Assembly (NCBI GenBank): GCA_028697435.1
Contig: JAQVFD010000124.1
Coordinates: 1-6,523 of the forward strand
Length of the DNA: 6,523 nt
Direction of reading: 5' to 3'
Origin: Clostridiaceae bacterium
GTDB taxonomy: Bacteria > Bacillota > Clostridia > Lutisporales > Lutisporaceae
The notes under the pieces were generated by a model that had not been told where the DNA came from, searched no databases, and saw nothing but the letters and a program-made list of their open reading frames with translations. The translations under genes and the position numbers were made by a program. Shown here one piece after another: positions 1 through 4,808 of the stretch (within the stretch, counting starts at the first letter, position 1; each line of letters begins with the position of its first letter).

Positions 1-41
1 TTCAGAGATATTACTACATCTCCTCCAAGATGCATAAACAT
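1..41 (-). CDS. remB: DUF370/RemB-like regulatory protein, N-terminal fragment (gene runs off the window)
   Basis: Only the first 13 codons are in the window, read leftwards from ATG at 41-39: MFMHLGGDVVISL. The pattern M-[FY]-[IL]-HLG-x-D-[VF]-V at the extreme N-terminus is typical of the DUF370 family (RemA/RemB; YaaB in Bacillus subtilis), small regulators linked there to biofilm matrix genes. The start is supported by a strong SD (AGGGAGGA, 49-56) seven bases upstream. Position supports the call: in many Firmicutes a DUF370 gene sits between recF and gyrB. The 91-bp gap to the recF stop could hold its own promoter, but I see no convincing -35/-10 pair there. The identification rests on a very short fragment plus synteny; the function in this organism is inferred. 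Confidence 0.72.
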   Translation of the reverse strand, partial: MFMHLGGDVVISL

Positions 42-132
42 CAACTTGTCCTCCCTTATATCCTATTAGCTTTATATTTATACCATATTATTATAACCCT
101 TTGTTTTAAAAACTAAAAGCTTATTATTTTTA

Positions 133-1236
133 CTATGTTACTATCATTCCTCCCTCTACTTTAATTATCTTGGTTTCGTCAACCATAAAATTTTCAAGAT
201 ATTCTACATTAGTGCAGGTTATAATTGTCTGCATATCTTTTATAAATTCAATAAGATATTTCTGTCTTTCTCTGTCAAGTTCTGAGAAAACGTCATCAAG
301 CAGAAGTACTGGTAGTTCCCCGGTCTCTTCTTTAATATATTTGAGTTCTGATATTTTTAAGGAAAGAAGAGCTGTCCTCTGTTGACCCTGAGATGAATAG
401 GTTTTAACTTCTGTTCCGTTTATAAATAATAATATGTCATCCCTGTGAGGCCCTTTATGTGTAAGGCTTCTTTTCATATCTATCCTTATACAATTTTCTA
501 ATGCTTTAATAAAACTTTCTTTGATTTCTTTTTCTGAATTATTACAATACTCTACTGATGGATGATATTTAACATTCAGCTTTTCTTTTTCATTGGATAT
601 TCTATTGTGCGTATCGGCTGCAATGCAGCATATATTGCATATGAATTCATGTCTCGCCTTTATTATCTTAGCACCAAAGTCAGCTAACTGTTCGTTCCAA
701 ATATCTATTGTCTTAAGAATACTTGAATTCATTTTTGCTTCATTAAGAAGATTATTTCTCTGTTCAAGGGTTCTGAGATACTGAACAAGATTATAATAAT
801 ACCCGGGCTTTACCTGTGAAAGTATTATGTCTATGAACCTTCTTCTTTCAACAGGTCCGTCTTTTATTATTTTCATATGATCGGGAGAAAATATAACTGT
901 ATTAAGGTTTCCTATTAATTCTCCTATTTTAAAAAGTCTTACTCCGTTCTTTTTAATTTGCTTCTTGATACCCTTGCTTAAATATATTTCAATGCTTTCA
1001 TCTTTTTCTTTTTGATATTCTATTTTTATTTTAGCGTTTTCGCTATTCCATCTTATTAGCTCCATATCTTTTTGCGTCCTGTGTGACTTTCCGGTAGATG
1101 CTATATATATAGATTCTATTATGTTTGTTTTGCCTTGTGCGTTCTGTCCGTAAAATATGTTAACCCCTTTACACAAATTAATATCAAGCTCTTTATAGTT
1201 TCTGAAATTTTTCAATTCTATTCTTTTTATATACAT
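133..1236 (-). CDS. recF: DNA replication and repair protein RecF
   Basis: RecF is an SMC/ABC-like ATPase that works with RecO and RecR to load RecA at single-strand gaps and stalled forks. The 367 residues match the family length. Visible motifs: Walker A GQNAQGKT at residues 30-37, the ABC signature SSQGQQR at about 281-287, Walker B LLLDDVFSELD at about 311-321 with the catalytic acidic pair D314-D315 and the D-loop ending ELD. The N-terminal IKRIELKNFRNY is the usual RecF opening. The start ATG (1236-1234) has SD GAGGTG at 1242-1247, five bases away. It lies 20 bp downstream of the S4-domain gene and is probably cotranscribed with it; the spacer is too short for a terminator. No clear terminator follows the stop at 133. 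Confidence 0.98.
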   Translation of the reverse strand: MYIKRIELKNFRNYKELDINLCKGVNIFYGQNAQGKTNIIESIYIASTGKSHRTQKDMELIRWNSENAKIKIEYQKEKDESIEIYLSKGIKKQIKKNGVRLFKIGELIGNLNTVIFSPDHMKIIKDGPVERRRFIDIILSQVKPGYYYNLVQYLRTLEQRNNLLNEAKMNSSILKTIDIWNEQLADFGAKIIKARHEFICNICCIAADTHNRISNEKEKLNVKYHPSVEYCNNSEKEIKESFIKALENCIRIDMKRSLTHKGPHRDDILLFINGTEVKTYSSQGQQRTALLSLKISELKYIKEETGELPVLLLDDVFSELDRERQKYLIEFIKDMQTIITCTNVEYLENFMVDETKIIKVEGGMIVT

Positions 1237-1256
1237 TTAAGCACCTCTATATTTTA

Positions 1257-1463
1257 TTAGATTAGCTTGATTTCTTCACCAAACGCTTCTATAACATCTC
1301 CCTTACGGAGTTTCTTTCCTCTTGCCTTCTCTATATTTCCATTAACCTTTATATTCCCCTCTATTATTATGTTTTTTGCTTCTCCGCCTGTTCCCGCAAT
1401 GCTTTCATATTTCAAGAACTGATCCAGTTTAATAAAATCCGTGGTTATCTTTACCTCTCTCAT
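1257..1463 (-). CDS. yaaA: S4-domain RNA-binding protein, YaaA/RlbA type
   Basis: A 68-residue single-domain protein beginning MREVKITTDFIKLDQFLK. The S4 fold features are visible: IKLDQFLK (11-18), the GTGGEAKNII segment (24-33), IKVNG (38-42), RGKKLRKGD (48-56) and a closing hydrophobic strand (IEAFGEEIKLI). The S4 domain binds structured RNA; this subfamily lies between dnaN and recF in Bacillus subtilis (YaaA) and has been linked to ribosome assembly, but its exact role here is inferred. The reading frame stays open upstream to 1562, but those codons cross a stable hairpin (1485-1522) and the end of dnaN. The ATG at 1463-1461 has SD AAGGGTG (1469-1475) five bases upstream and gives the normal family length, so I choose it. 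Confidence 0.93.
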   Translation of the reverse strand: MREVKITTDFIKLDQFLKYESIAGTGGEAKNIIIEGNIKVNGNIEKARGKKLRKGDVIEAFGEEIKLI

Positions 1464-1468
1464 ATTAT

Positions 1469-1475
1469 CACCCTT
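1469..1475 (-). promoter_or_regulatory. Ribosome binding site deciding the start of the S4-domain gene
   Basis: On the minus strand AAGGGTG precedes ATG (1463-1461) by five bases. This start gives the 68-residue family length and excludes the longer open frame that would begin at 1562 inside the dnaN coding region. Confidence 0.75.
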
Positions 1476-1484
1476 TTCTTTAAT

Positions 1485-1522
1485 AAGGGGCTGCTGCAAT
1501 CTTGTTTTCGCAACAGCCCCTT
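1485..1522 (-). terminator. Strong intercistronic hairpin between dnaN and the S4-domain gene
   Basis: Left arm AAGGGGCTGCTGC (1485-1497) and right arm GCAACAGCCCCTT (1510-1522) pair over 13 bp with a 12-nt loop. The single imperfect position becomes a G-U pair in the minus-strand transcript but an A-C mismatch in the plus-strand one, so the structure is optimised for the dnaN transcript. It begins six bases after the dnaN stop. The bases that follow it in that transcript are TTATTAAAG, not a true T run, so it is a poor intrinsic terminator. It may instead be an attenuator, an RNA-processing site or a 3' stabiliser. The structure is seen directly; the function is inferred. Confidence 0.6.
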
Positions 1523-1527
1523 TAAAT

Positions 1528-2634
1528 TTAGTTATTCTTTTTAAACCTTGCGGGAAGAACAAGATACAGATAATCTTCGTTGTTAATTGGTCTTATTATA
1601 CTTGGACTTACGTTTGTAGTAAATTCTATTGTTATTTCTTCACCCTCTATAACTTTAAGAACATCTATAAAGTACTTTGCATTAAATGCTATTTCAATAT
1701 CGTTTCCTTCTTTTTGTATTTGAAGCTCCTCGTGTACATCACCGTTTTGTGAATTAGACATTATAACCATCAGATCGTCATTAATCTCAAATTTTATCAT
1801 ATTGTTGCTGGAGTCTCTTGCAAATAACGCAGCCCTGTCACATGCTTCCATAAGTAAGTTTGAAGACACTTTTATTTTTATTTTATATTCAGAGGGTATT
1901 ATTTGCTTATAATTAATAAATTCTCCCTCAAGTAATCTTGATACTATTATTGTATCCTCTATTTGAACTTGAATGTGATTTTTAGAAAAATAGATGTTAA
2001 CATTTTCTTCTTTTTCATTTATTATTTTACCTATTTCAGTTAAAGTCTTTCCCGGAATAACAGCTCTAAAATTATTATCATTTATAATTGAGTTCTTCTT
2101 AACGGCCATCCTGAAACCATCGAGAGCCACCATTGTAAGCTCATTGCCGGATACATCAAAAAGAACTCCTGTAAGTATAGGTCTTACTTCATCAAAGGAT
2201 ACTGCAAATATCGTTTTTCTGATCATTTCTTTCAGTATATTTTGTTTAAGTACTATGCCGCTTTCTTTCTTCACTGCCGGAAGCTCAGGATATTCTTCGT
2301 AAGGAAGAGTTACAATCTTGAACTTTGATCCTTCACTTTTTATACTTACTAAGTTTCCTTCTGATGTTTCTATTTCTATATCTGAATCCGGAAGTTTTCT
2401 TACTATATCCCCTATTATTCTTGAGGATAAAACAATTTTACCGGGCTCAATAACATCTACATTTGATACTGTTTCAATTCCTATTTCCAGATCTGTTGCT
2501 GTAAGTTTCAGTTTGCCGCCTTTAGCATCAAAAAGAATTCCTTCTAAAATAGGAAGAGTAGTTTTTGAAGGAACTGCTTTTTGAACAATATTTATACTTT
2601 CTAAAAGAACAGACTTTGTGGTTATTATTTTCAT
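1528..2634 (-). CDS. dnaN: DNA polymerase III sliding clamp, beta subunit
   Basis: The beta clamp is a ring-shaped homodimer that tethers DNA polymerase III to the template and docks many other replication and repair proteins. The 368 residues match the family, built of three similar domains (about 1-125, 126-245, 246-368). Typical pieces are TTLPILEGILF and TDLEIGI in domain 1, VRPILTGVLFD and VALDGFRMAV in domain 2, and the C-terminal YLVLPARF, equivalent to the pocket-lining C-terminus of other clamps. The start ATG (2634-2632) has SD GGAGG (2644-2648) nine bases upstream. Those nine bases are exactly TTATCCACA, a perfect DnaA box, which is unusual. It follows dnaA after 227 bp containing the probable unwinding element, and is probably transcribed both from dnaA promoters and locally. 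Confidence 0.99.
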   Translation of the reverse strand: MKIITTKSVLLESINIVQKAVPSKTTLPILEGILFDAKGGKLKLTATDLEIGIETVSNVDVIEPGKIVLSSRIIGDIVRKLPDSDIEIETSEGNLVSIKSEGSKFKIVTLPYEEYPELPAVKKESGIVLKQNILKEMIRKTIFAVSFDEVRPILTGVLFDVSGNELTMVALDGFRMAVKKNSIINDNNFRAVIPGKTLTEIGKIINEKEENVNIYFSKNHIQVQIEDTIIVSRLLEGEFINYKQIIPSEYKIKIKVSSNLLMEACDRAALFARDSSNNMIKFEINDDLMVIMSNSQNGDVHEELQIQKEGNDIEIAFNAKYFIDVLKVIEGEEITIEFTTNVSPSIIRPINNEDYLYLVLPARFKKNN

Positions 2635-2643
2635 TGTGGATAA
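2635..2643 (-). promoter_or_regulatory. Perfect DnaA box in the dnaN start region
   Basis: The minus strand reads TTATCCACA, identical to the DnaA-box consensus. It fills the whole space between the dnaN SD (GGAGG) and its ATG. Confidence 0.85.
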
Positions 2644-2649
2644 CCTCCG

Positions 2650-2684
2650 ATATTTTATTAATATAATATAATATAATATTTTTA
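2650..2684. other. Pure A/T unwinding tract with tandem AATAT repeats
   Basis: Thirty-five consecutive A/T bases, including four tandem AATAT units at 2660-2679, lie directly beside the DnaA-trios. Such low-stability DNA next to trios is the expected duplex-opening and helicase-loading site. Confidence 0.75.
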
Positions 2685-2700
2685 GTAGTAATAGTAGTAG
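2683..2700 (+). other. DnaA-trio element
   Basis: The plus strand reads TAG-TAG-TAA-TAG-TAG-TAG, that is 3'-GAT-5' triplets running from the DnaA-box side (2713-2721) towards the A/T tract. DnaA-trios are known from Bacillus subtilis as single-strand binding steps for the DnaA filament. Six uninterrupted triplets with only one AAT variant make chance unlikely. Two Gs and ten more bases separate them from the nearest box. Confidence 0.82.
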
Positions 2701-2712
2701 GGACTGTTAATA

Positions 2713-2721
2713 TGTGCAAAA
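2713..2721 (-). promoter_or_regulatory. DnaA box TTTTGCACA next to the trios
   Basis: The minus strand reads TTTTGCACA, fitting the relaxed consensus TTWTNCACA. It sits between the GC-rich block and the trios, where the anchoring box of a basal unwinding system is expected. Confidence 0.65.
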
Positions 2722-2766
2722 GCCCCCGGGGTCCTGCTGTAATAACAGAGGTTGTTGTTTATAGTT

Positions 2767-2775
2767 TGTGGATGT
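2767..2775 (-). promoter_or_regulatory. Degenerate DnaA box ACATCCACA
   Basis: Two mismatches to TTATCCACA (first two positions). It retains the TCCACA core and lies on the same strand as the other boxes of this spacer, on the far side of the GC-rich block. A possible second anchoring box. Confidence 0.4.
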
Positions 2776-2800
2776 TTTTGATAAACTCTGTTGATACTAA

Positions 2801-2809
2801 AGTATAACA
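2801..2809 (-). promoter_or_regulatory. Possible extended -10 element for a local dnaN promoter
   Basis: The minus strand reads TGTTATACT, an extended -10 (TGn plus TATACT), 167 bp upstream of dnaN. No -35 is visible at the right distance; the upstream DNA is a T run. Suggestive only; A/T-rich DNA produces such matches easily. Confidence 0.25.
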
Positions 2810-2861
2810 AAAATTATTAAAAAAAATATAAACATGTTATTAATAGTATATTAACAGGATA

Positions 2862-4193
2862 TTAACTCTCTATTTTGCTTTTCAATTCCTCAAGAACAGA
2901 TTTTAACTGGGCGTCTATATTCATATCGGAAGATATTTTTTCATATGCATGCATTATTGTAGTATGGTCTCTTTCGAATTCTTCGCCTATCCTCGGAAGC
3001 GAAAGGTCAGTAAGCTCCCGGCATAGAAACATTGCAATCTGTCTTGGTAAAACTATAGATTTGCTTCTCTTTTTTGCTTTGAAATCTTCAATAGTAATAT
3101 TATAGTAGTTTCCCACAACATCTTTTATCACTGCAGGAGTGACTTTTTTCAGTTTTGCGTTTGATAGTATATCCTTTAATGCTTCATTTGCAAGATCTTC
3201 GTTTATTTCACCGTTTGTAAGAGAAGAGTAGGCTACAACTCTTATCAAAGCTCCTTCAAGCTCCCGAATATTTGAATGAATTTTTTTTGCTATAAGAAGC
3301 ATGACATTATCTGAAATTGAGAGGTTCTCGGATTTTGCTTTTTTCTTTAATATTGCTATTCTGGTTTCAAGATCCGGAGGTTGTATATCAGCTATTAAGC
3401 CTTGCTCAAATCTTGATCTGAGTCTTTCCTCCAAAGTTCTTATTTCTTTTGGAGGCCTGTCGCTTGATATAATTATTTGCTTATTCGCCTCATACAAGGA
3501 ATTAAAGGTATGGAAAAACTCTTCCTGGGTACTTTCTTTTCCTGCTATAAATTGAATATCATCTATTAAAAGAACATCTACATTTCTGTATTTGCTCCTG
3601 AATTCATTGTTTCTATCATCTCTGATTGAATTGATAAGTTCATTTGTAAAAGTTTCCGAAGAAATATAGACAACCTTGGATCGTATATTCTGCTTAAGTA
3701 TGTAGTGACCTATTGCGTGCATGAGGTGAGTCTTCCCCAGTCCAACACCTCCATAAATAAAAAGAGGATTATAAGCTTTGGCCGGTGATTCCGCTACAGC
3801 AACAGAAGCCGCATGAGCAAGACGGTTGCTGTTTCCTATTACAAAGGTTTCAAAAGTATATTTAGGATTCAAAGAAGAATTGACAGATTCTTCAGATTGA
3901 TTTGTATCAGACCTGTTTGTCATCATTGAATCATAATTCTCTTCGGTAGGGATTATGAATCTGATATTGTAATATTCAGAGGTTACTTGCTTTAAAGCAT
4001 TTTTTATCAGCATGCTATACCTTGCTTCAAGTATACCTTTTGTAAAATCATCCGGAACAGAAAAAGTAAGAACATTTTCTTTTAATGAAACAGGTTGTAT
4101 AGCTTTGAGCCAGGTGTTAAAGCTTACCTCCGTCAATTCAACCTTAATTACATTTAAAGTTTTCTCCCAGATTTCTATTAGCTGCGAATACAT
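2862..4193 (-). CDS. dnaA: Chromosomal replication initiator protein DnaA
   Basis: DnaA binds DnaA boxes, forms an ATP-dependent filament and opens oriC for helicase loading. The 443 residues show all four domains: domain I (about 1-82, with the conserved EVSFNTWL at 22-29), a short polar linker II (83-110), the AAA+ domain III (111-335) and the DNA-binding domain IV (about 350-443). Visible motifs are Walker A GGVGLGKTH (148-156), Walker B LLIDDIQF (208-215), sensor I IISSDRPP (241-248), the arginine-finger region ERLRSRFEQG (256-265), sensor II NIRELEGAL (308-316), and the DnaA signature RDHTTIMHAYEKI (408-420) that contacts the box. The ATG (4193-4191) has SD AAGGAGG (4200-4206) six bases upstream. 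Candidate promoters around 4436-4465 and 4554-4582 overlap DnaA boxes, suggesting autoregulation. No key residue is missing. Confidence 0.99.
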   Translation of the reverse strand: MYSQLIEIWEKTLNVIKVELTEVSFNTWLKAIQPVSLKENVLTFSVPDDFTKGILEARYSMLIKNALKQVTSEYYNIRFIIPTEENYDSMMTNRSDTNQSEESVNSSLNPKYTFETFVIGNSNRLAHAASVAVAESPAKAYNPLFIYGGVGLGKTHLMHAIGHYILKQNIRSKVVYISSETFTNELINSIRDDRNNEFRSKYRNVDVLLIDDIQFIAGKESTQEEFFHTFNSLYEANKQIIISSDRPPKEIRTLEERLRSRFEQGLIADIQPPDLETRIAILKKKAKSENLSISDNVMLLIAKKIHSNIRELEGALIRVVAYSSLTNGEINEDLANEALKDILSNAKLKKVTPAVIKDVVGNYYNITIEDFKAKKRSKSIVLPRQIAMFLCRELTDLSLPRIGEEFERDHTTIMHAYEKISSDMNIDAQLKSVLEELKSKIES

Positions 4194-4272
4194 AAAAAGC
4201 CTCCTTAACAGATAAACTTCAGTCGCAAGACATTAGCTGTGAACCACTAATTGCAGAATACGCCAGTGTCCG

Positions 4273-4293
4273 GAAAATTGATAAGTAATTTTC
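4273..4293. repeat. Inverted repeat in the dnaA leader
   Basis: GAAAATT (4273-4279) and AATTTTC (4287-4293) are perfect 7-bp arms around a 7-nt loop, about 80 bases upstream of the dnaA start and inside its predicted 5' leader. A weak A/T-rich hairpin or a protein site; function unknown. Confidence 0.45.
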
Positions 4294-4309
4294 TAAAAAT
4301 GAATAAAAT

Positions 4310-4318
4310 TGTGAATAA
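4310..4318 (-). promoter_or_regulatory. DnaA box TTATTCACA
   Basis: The minus strand reads TTATTCACA, fitting TTATNCACA. It is the box closest to the dnaA gene on its upstream side. Confidence 0.7.
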
Positions 4319-4320
4319 CT

Positions 4321-4352
4321 TGTTAATATATACTATAAATATTGTTAATATA
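4321..4352 (+). repeat. Paired TGTTAATATA direct repeat
   Basis: TGTTAATATA occurs at 4321-4330 and 4343-4352, 22 bp apart (about two helical turns). The nonamer TGTTAATAT also occurs at 2705-2713 beside the trios and inverted at 2848-2856. It resembles a DnaA box with two deviations from TTWTNCACA. Role unknown. Confidence 0.5.
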
Positions 4353-4380
4353 AACTGAATAACAAAAGTATAATTAAGTG

Positions 4381-4389
4381 TGTGTAAAA
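4381..4389 (-). promoter_or_regulatory. DnaA box TTTTACACA
   Basis: The minus strand reads TTTTACACA, fitting the relaxed consensus TTWTNCACA. Confidence 0.55.
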
Positions 4390-4401
4390 AATAAAACGAT
4401 G

Positions 4402-4410
4402 TTATTAACA
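4402..4410 (+). promoter_or_regulatory. Weak DnaA box TTATTAACA inside a palindrome
   Basis: TTATTAACA differs from TTATNCACA at one position. It lies in the perfect inverted repeat TGTTA-T-TAACA (4400-4410), so it may instead be a site for another regulator. Confidence 0.3.
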
Positions 4411-4425
4411 CAATAAACAATATGC

Positions 4426-4434
4426 TTATCCACA
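4426..4434 (+). promoter_or_regulatory. Perfect DnaA box TTATCCACA
   Basis: Identical to the consensus. It lies just downstream of a TATAAT on the minus strand (4441-4436) and would cover the predicted dnaA transcription start. Confidence 0.88.
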
Positions 4435-4435
4435 A

Positions 4436-4465
4436 ATTATATATAAAAAAAACCAGTATTTCCAA
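4436..4465 (-). promoter_or_regulatory. Candidate dnaA promoter overlapping DnaA-box control
   Basis: The minus strand has TTGGAA (4465-4460, two mismatches to TTGACA), an 18-bp spacer and a perfect TATAAT (4441-4436). The expected start, about seven bases beyond the -10, falls inside the perfect DnaA box at 4426-4434. A palindrome AAGGAT-AA-ATCCTT (4464-4477) touches the -35. This gives a leader of roughly 235 nt. The geometry is seen; activity and autorepression are inferred. Confidence 0.6.
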
Positions 4466-4477
4466 GGATAAATCCTT
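4464..4477. repeat. Palindrome next to the candidate dnaA -35
   Basis: AAGGAT and ATCCTT are perfect 6-bp arms separated by AA. The two-base spacer is too short for an ideal RNA hairpin, so a dimeric protein operator is more plausible. It overlaps the last two bases of the candidate dnaA -35. Confidence 0.4.
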
Positions 4478-4533
4478 TTCGCAGAATATATAAATAAATG
4501 TGTTTATCAGATTATTGACAATAAAAAAGGAGT

Positions 4534-4542
4534 TAATACACA
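4534..4542 (+). promoter_or_regulatory. One-mismatch DnaA box TAATACACA
   Basis: Differs from TTATNCACA only at position 2. It lies 21 bp (about two turns) before the box at 4555. Confidence 0.45.
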
Positions 4543-4554
4543 CAAATAAACAGA

Positions 4555-4563
4555 TTATACACA
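4555..4563 (+). promoter_or_regulatory. DnaA box TTATACACA
   Basis: Fits TTATNCACA. It is the first of three sites spaced exactly 11 bp apart (4555, 4566, 4577). Confidence 0.75.
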
Positions 4564-4565
4564 GA

Positions 4566-4574
4566 TTGTGCACA
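4566..4574 (+). promoter_or_regulatory. One-mismatch DnaA box TTGTGCACA
   Basis: Differs from TTWTNCACA only at position 3. It starts exactly 11 bp after the box at 4555. Confidence 0.5.
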
Positions 4575-4576
4575 TT

Positions 4577-4585
4577 TGTTGATAA
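4577..4585 (-). promoter_or_regulatory. One-mismatch DnaA box TTATCAACA
   Basis: The minus strand reads TTATCAACA, one mismatch at position 6. It starts 11 bp after the site at 4566 but in opposite orientation. Confidence 0.5.
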
Positions 4586-4604
4586 CTTTAGCAAATATGC
4601 CGTG

Positions 4605-4613
4605 TTATGCACA
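4605..4613 (+). promoter_or_regulatory. DnaA box TTATGCACA
   Basis: Fits TTATNCACA. It is the outermost box of the cluster, about 90 bp upstream of the rpmH promoter -35. Confidence 0.75.
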
Positions 4614-4702
4614 CTCATATATAATAATAGCAAAAAGTCAGGTTAAGTTCAATAAAAATAAGATTAGTAAAAATGATGAGTATAGATACTGAAAATATTA
4701 TA

Positions 4703-4731
4703 TTGACACAGGCTACCAATGCCGATATAAT
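4703..4731 (+). promoter_or_regulatory. Consensus vegetative promoter of the rpmH operon
   Basis: TTGACA (4703-4708), a 17-bp spacer and TATAAT (4726-4731): a perfect match to the main sigma-factor consensus with optimal spacing. The expected start near 4738 gives a leader of about 70 nt before rpmH. Such strength fits a ribosomal protein operon. No DnaA box overlaps it. Confidence 0.92.
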
Positions 4732-4782
4732 TTTAATAGTAAAGTGGTGGATTATGCTTAATAATGCTTTAACATAATAGAT

Positions 4783-4800
4783 TAACTCAGAGTTAGGGGG
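4783..4800 (+). promoter_or_regulatory. rpmH ribosome binding site abutted by a palindrome
   Basis: AGGGGG (4795-4800) is the SD, eight bases before ATG at 4809. It is directly preceded by the perfect inverted repeat TAACTC-A-GAGTTA (4783-4795), whose last base is the first base of the SD. In RNA it could form a 5-bp stem with loop CAG. Confidence 0.65.
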
Positions 4801-4808
4801 TGCACAGC

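Larger units (their letters stand above)
2635..2861. other. oriC, downstream half: dnaA-dnaN spacer with probable DNA unwinding element
   Basis: This 227-bp non-coding spacer reads, from the dnaA side (high coordinates) to the dnaN side: an A/T-rich stretch, a degenerate DnaA box (2767-2775), a GC-rich block containing the palindrome CCCCGGGG (2724-2731), a DnaA box (2713-2721), GG, six DnaA-trio triplets (2683-2700), 35 consecutive A/T bases (2650-2684), the dnaN SD, and a perfect DnaA box (2635-2643). Box, GC cluster, trios and A/T DNA in this order is the arrangement described for the Bacillus subtilis basal unwinding system. The arrangement is seen; that the duplex opens here is inferred. 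Confidence 0.85.
4554..4582 (-). promoter_or_regulatory. Second candidate dnaA promoter, embedded in DnaA boxes
   Basis: The minus strand has TCAACA (4582-4577, four of six matches to TTGACA), a 17-bp spacer and TATAAT (4559-4554). Both hexamers lie inside or overlap DnaA-box matches (4577-4585 and 4555-4563). Because TGTGTATAA boxes naturally resemble a -10, this may be coincidence. Confidence 0.35.
4194..4808. other. oriC, upstream half: dnaA-rpmH divergent intergenic region with a DnaA-box cluster
   Basis: This 615-bp non-coding stretch between two divergent operons holds at least five nonamers fitting TTWTNCACA (4310-4318, 4381-4389, 4426-4434, 4555-4563, 4605-4613) plus one-mismatch sites (4402-4410, 4534-4542, 4566-4574, 4577-4585). 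It also carries two candidate dnaA promoters and the rpmH promoter. Open frames across it (for example 4247-4633 and 4615-4821 on the minus strand) are low-complexity, lack SD sites and resemble no protein. With the dnaA-dnaN spacer it would form a bipartite origin like that of Bacillus subtilis. Confidence 0.88.

Noticed and set aside
42..132. Promoter for remB (TATAAT at 95-90 or TGGTATAAA near 77-85 on the minus strand)
   Set aside because: No -35 hexamer lies at suitable spacing, and the region is so A/T-rich that -10-like matches are expected by chance.
1464..1562. N-terminal extension of the S4-domain gene to 1562
   Set aside because: It would run through the end of dnaN and the 1485-1522 hairpin. 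The ATG at 1463 has its own SD and gives the family length.
2811..2861. Intrinsic terminator just after dnaA
   Set aside because: There is a run of Ts on the minus strand, but the only upstream pairing (TGTTA with TAACA around 2833-2856) is short and all but A/T-only. It is not a convincing terminator.
170..4215. Plus-strand open frames opposite recF, dnaN and dnaA (for example 170-385, 1994-2302, 2318-2584, 4012-4215)
   Set aside because: They are antisense shadows of well-identified genes, with Ser/Phe/Leu-rich sequence and no domain resemblance.
4207..4800. Spo0A boxes (TGTCGAA-like) that some spore-formers carry at oriC
   Set aside because: I read both strands and found no acceptable match, so sporulation control at this origin cannot be supported from the sequence.
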